Shown: positions 1 through 5,206 of the stretch, one piece after another
Numbering within the stretch: the first letter of the stretch is position 1
Layout: every line of letters starts with the position of its first letter
Origin: Planctomycetota bacterium
GTDB lineage: Bacteria; Planctomycetota; Planctomycetia; Planctomycetales; Planctomycetaceae
DNA length: 5,206 nt
NCBI GenBank assembly: GCA_024278285.1
Contig: JAJRTM010000950.1
Location: 1 to 5,206, forward strand
Reading direction: 5' to 3'
Program-made: the position numbers and the translations under genes
The notes under the pieces: generated by a model
The model's input: only the letters and a program-made list of their open reading frames with translations
Told to the model about the DNA's origin: nothing
Database searches by the model: none

Positions 1-1
1 A

Positions 2-1735
2 GCGTTTTGCTATCAAGATTCTGCCCGCCGTGCTCACAGCATTGCGGCTCAGGGGGGAATTAACGCAGCCAAGAATTATCCCAACGATGGCGATTCGGTC
101 TGGCGATTATTCTACGATACTGTCAAGGGGGGCGATTTCCGCTCGCGAGAAGCCAACGTTTATCGACTGGCAGAAGTCTCTAACAGTATTATCGATCAAT
201 GCGTAGCCCAGGGGGTGCCGTTTGCTCGGGAGTATGGCGGCTTGCTGTCAAATCGAACATTCGGCGGGGCACAGGTTTCACGAACATTTTATGCTCGTGG
301 TCAAACAGGGCAGCAGTTGCTACTTGGTGCCTACAGTGCGCTGATGCGGCAGGTGAATAAGGGAAAAGTAAAAGTTTTCCCTCGTCGGGAAATGCTTGAC
401 CTGGTTAATGTCGATGGTGTGGCTCGTGGGATCATCACCAGAAATATGGTGACTGGAGAACTGGAGAAACATGCAGCCGATGCGGTGCTTGTTTGCACGG
501 GCGGCTACGGAAATGCCTACTTCCTTTCGACCAATGCGATGGGCTGCAATGTAACTGCTGCCTGGCGATGTCATAAACGAGGGGCGTTCTTCTCGAACCC
601 CTGTTTCACACAAATTCACCCCACCTGCATCCCGGTTTCTGGCGATTATCAATCAAAACTGACATTGATGAGTGAGTCGCTACGAAATGATGGACGAGTC
701 TGGGTTCCTAAGAATAAAGATGACAAACGCTCGCCGGATCAAATTCCCGAAGAGGATCGCGATTATTATTTGGAGCGACGATATCCTGCTTTCGGAAACA
801 TGGTTCCTCGTGATGTTGCTTCCCGCGCAGCGAAAGATCGTTGTGATGCGGAATTTGGCGTCGGCGAAACCGGGATGGCAGTCTATCTCGATTTCAAACG
901 AGCAATCGAAGAACAGGGCAAAGATGCAATCGAAGCCAAGTATGGCAACTTGTTCCACATGTATCAGAAAATTACGGATGAAAATCCTTATCAAGTACCG
1001 ATGAAAATTTACCCGGCTGTTCATTATACAATGGGCGGGTTGTGGGTTGATTACAATCTGGAATCGACCATTCCCGGACTGTTTGTTCTTGGTGAGGCAA
1101 ACTTTTCTGATCATGGAGCAAACCGGCTAGGGGCATCTGCGTTAATGCAGGGGCTTGCGGACGGATATTTTGTGGCTCCGTATACGGTTGGGAATCATCT
1201 GGCTAAATCGAAGCCGGGCGAGATTGGTACCGATCACGATGCGTTCAATTCTGTTGAGCAGGAAGTGAAAGGCCGTCTTGATAAACTGCTTTCGATTAAG
1301 GGAAGCCGCTCGGTTGATAGTTTCCATCGTGAACTCGGGAAAATCATGTGGGACAAATGCGGCATGGCTCGCAATGCCCAGGGGCTTAATGAAGCGATCA
1401 AAGAGATTAAGTCTTTGCGTTGGTCTTACTGGGAAGATGTCAATGTGACAGGGCAGGGCGATCAGCTTAATCAGGAATTGGAAAAAGCAGGGCGCGTGGC
1501 AGACTTCCTGGAATATGGCGAATTGATGTGCAGAGATGCCTTGATGCGAGAAGAATCGTGTGGAGGTCACTTCCGAGAGGAGCATCAAACAAAAGATAAC
1601 GAAGCAAAAAGAGACGATGAGCATTTCTGTCATGTTTCTGCCTGGGAATATCAAGGCGATGATAAAGAACCAATTCGACACCAGGAAGAATTGAAGTTCG
1701 AGAATGTTGAGTTATCCACAAGAAGTTATAAGTAG
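2..1735 (+). CDS. sdhA: Succinate dehydrogenase/fumarate reductase flavoprotein subunit (5' partial)
   Basis: This subunit oxidises succinate to fumarate (or the reverse) on covalent FAD, as the catalytic part of respiratory complex II on the membrane face. The frame is open from base 2 to the TAG at 1733-1735, giving 577 residues. Family members have about 630-650, so the start and the Rossmann GxGxxG motif lie outside the window. Counting base 2 as codon 1, the visible residues are: His12 in [11 protein letters not shown], the expected FAD-linked histidine; the HPT motif at His206; the catalytic Arg270 in VPRDVASR; His341 in HYTMGG; and Arg375 in HGANRLG, a substrate-binding arginine. The GTG at 215 is an internal Val codon ([10 protein letters not shown]), because clear SdhA sequence continues upstream of it. 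The charged C-terminal domain and the overall sequence resemble the Bacteroidota/planctomycete SdhA type. sdhB follows after 97 nt. Identity is very sure; direction of the reaction in vivo is not visible. Confidence 0.97.
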   Translation, partial: AFCYQDSARRAHSIAAQGGINAAKNYPNDGDSVWRLFYDTVKGGDFRSREANVYRLAEVSNSIIDQCVAQGVPFAREYGGLLSNRTFGGAQVSRTFYARGQTGQQLLLGAYSALMRQVNKGKVKVFPRREMLDLVNVDGVARGIITRNMVTGELEKHAADAVLVCTGGYGNAYFLSTNAMGCNVTAAWRCHKRGAFFSNPCFTQIHPTCIPVSGDYQSKLTLMSESLRNDGRVWVPKNKDDKRSPDQIPEEDRDYYLERRYPAFGNMVPRDVASRAAKDRCDAEFGVGETGMAVYLDFKRAIEEQGKDAIEAKYGNLFHMYQKITDENPYQVPMKIYPAVHYTMGGLWVDYNLESTIPGLFVLGEANFSDHGANRLGASALMQGLADGYFVAPYTVGNHLAKSKPGEIGTDHDAFNSVEQEVKGRLDKLLSIKGSRSVDSFHRELGKIMWDKCGMARNAQGLNEAIKEIKSLRWSYWEDVNVTGQGDQLNQELEKAGRVADFLEYGELMCRDALMREESCGGHFREEHQTKDNEAKRDDEHFCHVSAWEYQGDDKEPIRHQEELKFENVELSTRSYK

Positions 1736-1745
1736 GCGTCAGGAA

Positions 1746-1766
1746 GTAGGTCAGGCTGTGCCTGAC
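1746..1766 (+). repeat. REP-like hairpin with GTAG head between sdhA and sdhB
   Basis: The tetranucleotide GTAG (1746-1749) is followed directly by a perfect hairpin, GTCAGGC-TGT-GCCTGAC (1750-1766), with 7-bp arms and a three-base loop. A second GTCAGG lies just upstream at 1738-1743. GTAG plus a short hairpin is the layout of bacterial REP elements recognised by REP-associated tyrosine transposases (RAYTs). The element starts 10 nt after the sdhA stop, inside the operon, so in mRNA it could stabilise the upstream sdhA part or tune sdhA:sdhB ratios. It lacks a U-tract and is unlikely to be a strong terminator. The structure is certain; REP family membership is inferred. Confidence 0.7.
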
Positions 1767-1770
1767 ATTA

Positions 1771-1794
1771 TTTGTTGCCGGTGTTTGTTGCCGG
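1771..1794 (+). repeat. Two-copy 13-bp tandem repeat
   Basis: TTTGTTGCCGG occurs at 1771-1781 and again at 1784-1794, separated by TG, giving a period of 13. It lies between the REP-like hairpin and the sdhB start. No role is apparent; it may be a slippage product. Confidence 0.75.
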
Positions 1795-1832
1795 TTATTT
1801 ACTTTTTATTTTAAGTCAATAGACAAGCTGCT

Positions 1833-2582
1833 ATGAAAATTACATTGCATATTTGGCGACAAGATGGCCCGGAAGCAAAGGGGACGTTCAAAATTTATCA
1901 GCTCGACAGCGTTTCCACGCACATGTCGTTCCTGGAAATGCTTGATGTGTTGAACGAAAAGCTCGTTTCCAAAAATGAAACGCCTGTTGTTTTTGAACAT
2001 GATTGCAGAGAAGGCATCTGCGGTGCCTGTGGGTTGATGATCAATGGACAAGCTCACGGACCAGACCACGAAACGACTGCCTGCCAACTTCACATGCGAA
2101 AGTTCAAAGAGGGCGATCATATCTGGATCGAACCATGGCGAGCAGGTGCATTCCCGGTTCTGCGAGACCTGATGGTTGACCGTGCTGCGCTGGATCGCAT
2201 TATGCAGGTGGGCGGCTTTGTTTCTGTCAATACAGGCAATGCCCCCGAAGCAAATGCAAATGCCATTTCAAAACGAAATGCAGATGATTCTTTCGATGCA
2301 GCAACCTGTATCGGCTGTGGTGCCTGTGTTGCGTCCTGCAAAAACGCTTCTGCGATGCTGTTTGTTTCAGCCAAAGTTTCGCAATTTGCGTTATTGCCAC
2401 AAGGGCAGCCGGAACGTAATGCTCGCGTGGAAAAGATGATCAACCAAATGGACAAAGAAGGCTTCGGCGGCTGCACCAACACCAATGAATGCGAAGCGGC
2501 TTGCCCAGCCGGCATCAGCGTCGAAAACATTGCTCGACTAAACCGCGAATTCATCGCCGCGACATTGGCATCGAAAGATTAA
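1833..2582 (+). CDS. sdhB: Succinate dehydrogenase/fumarate reductase iron-sulfur subunit
   Basis: This 249-residue subunit of complex II carries electrons from the SdhA flavin to the quinone site at the membrane cytochrome b subunit. The N-terminal ferredoxin domain holds the [2Fe-2S] ligands Cys58, Cys63, Cys66 (CREGICGAC) and Cys84. The C-terminal domain has [11 protein letters not shown] with Cys159, Cys162, Cys165 and Cys169, then Cys214, Cys220 and Cys224. By comparison with E. coli SdhB, 159/162/165/224 bind [4Fe-4S] and 169/214/220 bind [3Fe-4S]. All eleven ligands are present. Cys169 is followed by Lys-Asn-Ala-Ser, not the Pro of classical SdhB, which fits the non-classical type. Length is normal for the family. 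ATG at 1833 is the only reasonable start: an in-frame TAA lies at 1812-1814 with no start codon between, and the next Met is residue 31. No convincing Shine-Dalgarno precedes it, so translation may depend on coupling or a leaderless-like mode. Identity is very sure. Confidence 0.97.
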   Translation: MKITLHIWRQDGPEAKGTFKIYQLDSVSTHMSFLEMLDVLNEKLVSKNETPVVFEHDCREGICGACGLMINGQAHGPDHETTACQLHMRKFKEGDHIWIEPWRAGAFPVLRDLMVDRAALDRIMQVGGFVSVNTGNAPEANANAISKRNADDSFDAATCIGCGACVASCKNASAMLFVSAKVSQFALLPQGQPERNARVEKMINQMDKEGFGGCTNTNECEAACPAGISVENIARLNREFIAATLASKD

Positions 2583-2594
2583 TAAGACGGGTAA

Positions 2595-2621
2595 CTATTC
2601 AGCCACCCTCTCGCTGAATAG
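2595..2621 (+). terminator. Probable sdh operon terminator hairpin
   Basis: CTATTCAGC (2595-2603) and GCTGAATAG (2613-2621) are perfect 9-bp complementary arms around a 9-nt loop. The hairpin starts 12 nt after the sdhB stop, where an operon terminator is expected. No run of T follows, so it may instead act as a 3'-end stabiliser or with Rho. Confidence 0.55.
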
Positions 2622-2644
2622 CCACAAAGACGGTTGCAAGCTTC

Positions 2645-2685
2645 ATTGCTCTACCGGAATCTATGCGCCGGTTTGAGTGAGCAAT
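2645..2685 (+). repeat. Two-tier stem-loop downstream of sdhB
   Basis: ATTGCTC (2645-2651) pairs with GAGCAAT (2679-2685), and inside it ACCGG (2653-2657) pairs with CCGGT (2668-2672). The two tiers are separated by one base on the left and six on the right. The right side carries no T-run. Much of the left arm also belongs to the long inverted pair described at 2649-2672. Confidence 0.5.
2649..2672 (+). repeat. Left arm of imperfect 24-bp inverted pair
   Basis: This 24-mer, beginning CTCTACCGGA, matches the reverse complement of 3186-3209 at 21 of 24 positions by hand alignment. The pair brackets nearly all other palindromes of the intergenic region. Both copies in the appropriate strand could be read as K-L-x-x-S-T-G-x-Y-x-P-V, but the left one hits TGA at once. 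I treat it as a dispersed non-coding repeat. Confidence 0.65.
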
Positions 2686-2732
2686 AAGCGCTTTGCATCA
2701 AGCTAGCAATTACTGTCGAGTTTTACTATTTT

Positions 2733-2745
2733 TTGGCTGAAGGCC
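2733..2745 (+). repeat. TTGGCTGAAGGCC motif, copy 1
   Basis: TTGGCTGAAGGCC is the exact reverse complement of 3154-3166 and differs by one base from the motif at 3054-3066 and its inverted copy at 3088-3100. It follows a run of T, as does the copy at 3154-3166 read on the other strand. Confidence 0.65.
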
Positions 2746-2748
2746 TCT

Positions 2749-2778
2749 TTTACCATAGCCTTGGGCTGGCCTGGTAAA
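2749..2778 (+). terminator. Terminator-like hairpin
   Basis: TTTACCA (2749-2755) pairs with TGGTAAA (2772-2778); inside, AGCC (2757-2760) can pair with GGCT (2764-2767). The sequence after the stem is TTTCTT, a weak T-tract. It could be a second, back-up terminator for the sdh transcript or simply another palindrome of this region. Confidence 0.35.
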
Positions 2779-2818
2779 TTTCTTAAGTTGTCGCCAGTTG
2801 CACTGTTGCGCTTTGGTT

Positions 2819-2884
2819 CTTGATTTTACGGTGTGTGCCACGGCTCTGTGAGCCGTGCAAATTGAAAATCAAGCTTGATTTTAC
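2819..2884 (+). repeat. CTTGATTTT repeats around the first REP copy
   Basis: CTTGATTTTAC occurs at 2819-2829 and again at 2874-2884. Between them AAAATCAAG (2865-2873) is the inverse of CTTGATTTT, so the first REP copy (2833-2857) is enclosed by 9-bp inverted repeats, and 2865-2882 is a perfect 18-bp palindrome centred on AAGCTT. Confidence 0.7.
2833..2857 (+). repeat. REP-like hairpin element, copy 1 of inverted pair
   Basis: This 25-bp element consists of GTGTGC followed by the hairpin CACGGCTC-TGT-GAGCCGTG (8-bp arms, three-base loop). It is repeated exactly, in inverse orientation, at 2909-2933. Two inverted REPs at short distance are the layout of a REPIN or BIME. The hairpin has the same TGT loop as the element at 1750-1766 but different arms. 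Confidence 0.75.
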
Positions 2885-2908
2885 AAGATATTCTCACTCC
2901 AACGCAAA

Positions 2909-2933
2909 CACGGCTCACAGAGCCGTGGCACAC
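2909..2933 (-). repeat. REP-like hairpin element, copy 2 of inverted pair
   Basis: This is the exact reverse complement of 2833-2857 over 25 bp. The pairing extends one more base (2832 with 2934), and ACGGT at 2828-2832 is echoed by ACCGT at 2937-2941. The 51 bp between the copies hold the CTTGATTTT palindrome. The whole could form a long cruciform or a strong mRNA hairpin. Confidence 0.75.
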
Positions 2934-2977
2934 AAAACCGTTATTTCTCGCAACAGTTTCTTAACACGAAAACACCC

Positions 2978-3000
2978 TAACTCCCCCATTTCCCGAGTTA
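2978..3000. repeat. Short inverted repeat TAACTC/GAGTTA
   Basis: TAACTC (2978-2983) and GAGTTA (2995-3000) are 6-bp arms around an 11-nt C-rich loop, followed by TTTAG. It is a weak hairpin between the two large palindromes and could occur by chance. Confidence 0.3.
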
Positions 3001-3013
3001 TTTAGCAAGCCAG

Positions 3014-3140
3014 CCTGGGGCATCGTCCCAGGAAAAAGGATCAGATTCACTTATTGGCTGAAAGCCATATTCAATGCTTTTGTTTATGGCTTTCAGCCAA
3101 AGGAACTTATTTTGATCTCTTCCTGGGGCAATGCCCCAGG
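3014..3140. repeat. 127-bp composite palindrome (two hairpin types, nested)
   Basis: The left half (3014-3069) and right half (3085-3140) are each 56 bp and inverse copies, separated by 15 bp. The outer ends are hairpins: CCTGGGGC-ATC-GTCCCAGG at 3014-3032, with one G-T wobble, and CCTGGGGC-AAT-GCCCCAGG at 3122-3140, perfect. The inner ends are perfect 16-bp inverse copies (3054-3069 and 3085-3100) built on TGGCT-GAA-AGCCA. The middles of the halves have diverged, though GATCARAT is still shared with a small shift. It resembles a REPIN or small non-autonomous mobile unit. Confidence 0.75.
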
Positions 3141-3153
3141 TTATGATGAGATT

Positions 3154-3166
3154 GGCCTTCAGCCAA
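3154..3166 (-). repeat. TTGGCTGAAGGCC motif, inverse copy
   Basis: GGCCTTCAGCCAA is the exact inverse of 2733-2745. With flanks it reads TTGGCCTTCAGCCAA (3152-3166), with 5-bp arms TTGGC/GCCAA. On the minus strand a run of six T precedes it. Confidence 0.65.
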
Positions 3167-3185
3167 TAAAAAACGGCTTGAAATT

Positions 3186-3209
3186 ACTGGCACATAGAAT
3201 CCGGTAGAG
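3186..3209 (-). repeat. Right arm of imperfect 24-bp inverted pair
   Basis: This is the inverse partner of 2649-2672, matching at 21 of 24 positions. On the minus strand it is followed after 19 nt by the TTGGCTGAAGGCC motif; on the left side of the region the same order is seen, with a 60-nt spacing. Confidence 0.65.
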
Positions 3210-3376
3210 TCAGCAAGTTTCACTGCTCGCTTGAACGCAGGGCTGAAGACTGGTAGCTTGTGTCCAGTGATTCGTTGAGCAAACCGGGCTTGCATTTTGC
3301 ACGGTATGATGTGGTTCCGCACGCTGCCTCTACACTAAAAACAGCTCTTCATGGTGGCGGTGCCTGGCATGTTTAG

Positions 3377-3392
3377 TGATCTGGATAGATCA
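3377..3392 (+). promoter_or_regulatory. Inverted repeat just upstream of the 3410 start
   Basis: TGATCT (3377-3382) and AGATCA (3387-3392) are perfect 6-bp arms around GGAT, ending 3 nt before the ribosome binding site. It could be an operator or a leader hairpin controlling translation. The short length also permits chance. Confidence 0.35.
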
Positions 3393-3395
3393 GAA

Positions 3396-3401
3396 AGGAA
3401 G
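3396..3401 (+). promoter_or_regulatory. Ribosome binding site that decides a GTG start
   Basis: AGGAAG lies 8 nt before the GTG at 3410, a good Shine-Dalgarno match and spacing. An in-frame TAG at 3386-3388 and the absence of any other start codon between it and 3410 fix GTG 3410 as the start. Confidence 0.75.
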
Positions 3402-3409
3402 CGGGAACG

Positions 3410-5206
3410 GTGGCCTCTCAATTCTCAAAAAAAATACTACGCTTCTCTGTGCTATTTCTGGTCATGCTTGGTTTCTTATCAGTCCTGATTTTACGTCAGA
3501 GGAATGAGGGTGTTGAGTTAGCGGTCAACAAAAAAGAATCAGAGGATGCAGAGCTTCAGCGGCTGGGATATTTTGATACCAAACGTCGAACTGAAACACC
3601 ATTAGAGATTCCCGATTATGGAGAAGGCCCCTTTTTTTCCTTCAGTGGTGATGGCATAGAACATAGCCAGGAAATGTATCGAGTTGCGAAAGAAGCGAGA
3701 GGGAAAATAAGTGTATTTAAGCAAAGTAAAGCAGGTAAAACATTAAATGAACTTCTCAATCTACCTGCTTCTGAAGAGATCCCAACGGTACGCAGTTTTA
3801 ATGAGAAATATCTGAAGTATCGGTTACGGGAGCTGGAGTCTTATCGCAAGTTAACTAAAGATCAAGGGGAGGTGAAGCAGGCTGGTGAGAAGTTTTTGCA
3901 TGCTTTTCTGTTAAGTGCAACCAGGCAACCGGGTTCGCTTTCTAATGATGAATTATTGCAGCTCGTTGATGAAGTGATTGCGATTGGCTCGAAAGACCCT
4001 TTGTTGCGTACCTACACTTCGCATATTCAGTATCTGATCAAAGGGGATGCAGAGGCTGCTGAGGCAAATTGGAAGGAGTGTATCGAACAGCTTCGTCAAA
4101 GTCAGTACCCTCTTATTACGCAGGTCTACCTCCGTTTGTTTGTCGTTGATAGTACGGCACCATCTTCTACGGGCAACGGGCGCAAGCACGCGTTAATCGT
4201 CAGCATTGTACGATGGCTGGAAGAAGAAGCAGAATCGGATCAAGACCAATGGGCTCTTTGCGTGCATCATAAATTAGCCAGTATCTGGGATGCGAATAAC
4301 GATCTGTTTCGAAGAGAATTGTTAGTCGGTTGCTTGAAGTCTGATAAAATGGACCCTTTCATTAAGCATTGGTTATTCGGGGTCCACATGGAAGGCAGAG
4401 CATGGCGAGCTCGCGGCGGGAAATGGGCCAAGGATACAAGCGAGGAGCAATTCAGGAATTTCGAAAAGCTTTTAAGCATTGCCAAGGTCCACCTGGAGTA
4501 TGCGTTTTTACTGCGGCCGGATTCTCCTTTTCCTCCTTATAAGATGATCGCCGTATCGCTTGGTGGAGTAGACAGGGATTATGAACCAGTTGACTGGTTT
4601 CGCCGAACTGTGGAAGCTCGATTCGATTTTTCGCCACCCTATTTCAATATGTTGAACGCCATGCAGCCTCGCTGGGGAGGAAGTATGAGCCAGTACCGTA
4701 ACTTTGCCCGTCAATGTATTCTCAGCAATCGGTTTGATACGCAAGTCCCCTATTTTGCATTTGAGATACTCCAATTTCTGCTTGACGGCGAATTTGAAAA
4801 AGACTGGGGAAAGTTAAAGAAGTTTGGAGCCAATAAAATCATTGACGAGTTTCTTGCCAAACGCGTCATTTATCGGGCAACTCATCCCGATGAGAATTTA
4901 TTTGGTGATACAGCTTATCATCGGGCAAAACTCGGATTGTTATTTGAAAAACTGGGGCGAGAAAAAGAGGCTCTTGCAGAATATAAGGCTGCTCAAGGCG
5001 ATCTCGATTGGTCTCAACTTCAACAGAAACATCGGCTTGGTAAGTTCCTGTTGTATCGCCTTGCTGCCTCTCAGGGGGAAGTGCATGATCGGGTACTTGC
5101 ATTTGATGAAAAATTACGGACACCCTGGCCAGCAGATACTCAGCTCTCTGAAATTGACGAATTAGGGCAGGAATGGCAAGTATTAAAACTGACCGCCAAA
5201 GATGAC
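3410..5206 (+). CDS. Membrane-anchored TPR-like, DUF4034-like protein (3' partial)
   Basis: An uninterrupted frame of 599 codons runs from GTG 3410 to the last base of the window; the stop lies beyond it. Residues 1-11 are polar and basic (KK at 7-8, R11), and 12-28 form one hydrophobic helix followed by RQR. This looks like a membrane anchor with the body outside the cytoplasm; there is no lipobox Cys and no clear cleavage site. The rest is soluble and mostly helical. Residues about 320-435 resemble, from memory, the DUF4034 family: RARGGKWA (334-340), HLEYAFLLRPDSPFPP (361-376), and MQPRWGGS (418-425) with FARQ (432-435). Residues 499-530 (LGLLFEKLGREKEALAEYKAAQ) look like one tetratricopeptide repeat, suggesting protein binding. 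No catalytic motif was recognised. It follows an 827-nt gap after sdhB, so it is probably its own transcription unit. The reading frame is sure; the family is a moderate call and function is unknown. Confidence 0.85.
   Translation, partial: MASQFSKKILRFSVLFLVMLGFLSVLILRQRNEGVELAVNKKESEDAELQRLGYFDTKRRTETPLEIPDYGEGPFFSFSGDGIEHSQEMYRVAKEARGKISVFKQSKAGKTLNELLNLPASEEIPTVRSFNEKYLKYRLRELESYRKLTKDQGEVKQAGEKFLHAFLLSATRQPGSLSNDELLQLVDEVIAIGSKDPLLRTYTSHIQYLIKGDAEAAEANWKECIEQLRQSQYPLITQVYLRLFVVDSTAPSSTGNGRKHALIVSIVRWLEEEAESDQDQWALCVHHKLASIWDANNDLFRRELLVGCLKSDKMDPFIKHWLFGVHMEGRAWRARGGKWAKDTSEEQFRNFEKLLSIAKVHLEYAFLLRPDSPFPPYKMIAVSLGGVDRDYEPVDWFRRTVEARFDFSPPYFNMLNAMQPRWGGSMSQYRNFARQCILSNRFDTQVPYFAFEILQFLLDGEFEKDWGKLKKFGANKIIDEFLAKRVIYRATHPDENLFGDTAYHRAKLGLLFEKLGREKEALAEYKAAQGDLDWSQLQQKHRLGKFLLYRLAASQGEVHDRVLAFDEKLRTPWPADTQLSEIDELGQEWQVLKLTAKDD

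Larger units (their letters stand above)
2583..3409. other. 827-nt repeat-rich intergenic region without a credible gene
   Basis: Short open frames here overlap palindromes and look like no family I recognise. The stretch holds the probable sdh terminator, several nested inverted repeats of at least four sequence types (listed separately), and the ribosome binding site of the downstream gene. No tRNA, other structural RNA or transposase gene was recognised. A TATGAT hexamer at 3305-3310 could be a -10 box for the downstream gene, but no -35 box sits at the right distance. Confidence 0.8.

Noticed and set aside
215..1735. SdhA starting at GTG 215
   Set aside because: Conserved SdhA sequence, including the FAD-linking histidine at 35-37, continues in the same frame upstream to base 2, so this GTG is an internal valine codon.
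2820..3005. 61-residue plus-strand ORF as a gene
   Set aside because: It is made largely of the inverted REP pair and CTTGATTTT repeats; the translation has no family likeness.
3275..3310. Promoter with TTGAGC (3275-3280) and TATGAT (3305-3310)
   Set aside because: The spacing is 24 nt, too long for a sigma-70 type promoter, and no better -35 box fits 16-18 nt upstream of TATGAT.
3107..3322. 71-residue minus-strand ORF as a gene
   Set aside because: Its 3' part runs through the CCTGGGG and GGCCTTCAGCC palindromes, it has no recognisable family, and no ribosome site was evident.
2583..3409. CRISPR array
   Set aside because: The repeats are inverted and of several sequences at irregular spacing; there are no regularly spaced direct repeats.
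3953..4774. Several minus-strand frames of 61-88 residues
   Set aside because: They lie antisense to the long open frame from 3410 and overlap one another; that frame has the coherent protein features.
4824..5165. 113-residue plus-strand ORF in another frame
   Set aside because: It overlaps the 3410 gene where that frame shows a clear TPR-like unit; the alternative translation looks random.

Overview
The window carries the end of a succinate dehydrogenase operon, a repeat-packed intergenic stretch, and most of an unrelated membrane-anchored protein gene. All three genes lie on the + strand. sdhA is cut by the left edge and the third gene by the right edge. The SDH subunits are of the fumarate-reductase-like or 'non-classical' kind found in Bacteroidota, Planctomycetota, delta-proteobacteria and similar groups. 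The third gene has a DUF4034-like signature. Together with several families of short hairpin repeats and a weak or absent Shine-Dalgarno at sdhB, this suggests a planctomycete (Gimesia/Rubinisphaera-like), but that assignment is inference from memory and was not tested by a search.

Layout. 2-1735: sdhA, flavoprotein subunit, missing roughly its first 60-70 residues. 1736-1832: a 97-nt gap with a GTAG-headed REP-type hairpin and a 13-bp tandem repeat. 1833-2582: sdhB, iron-sulfur subunit, complete, with all eleven cluster cysteines. 2583-3409: 827 nt with no credible gene, filled with inverted repeats. These are a likely sdh terminator, an imperfect 24-bp inverted pair that brackets the region, a 25-bp inverted REP pair, a 127-bp composite palindrome, and four copies of a TTGGCTGAARGCC motif. 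3410-5206: a 599-codon open frame starting at GTG behind a good ribosome binding site and running off the window. It encodes an N-terminal transmembrane anchor and a helical, TPR-like, DUF4034-like body.

Function. SdhA oxidises succinate to fumarate on covalently bound FAD. SdhB passes the electrons through [2Fe-2S], [4Fe-4S] and [3Fe-4S] clusters to the membrane cytochrome b subunit, whose gene (sdhC) is expected just upstream of the window. The third gene has no visible link to this pathway and appears to be a separate transcription unit. The most unusual content is the intergenic repeat complex: four hairpin types, all readable with a three-base loop, arranged as inverted pairs inside one another. 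No transposase lies in the window.
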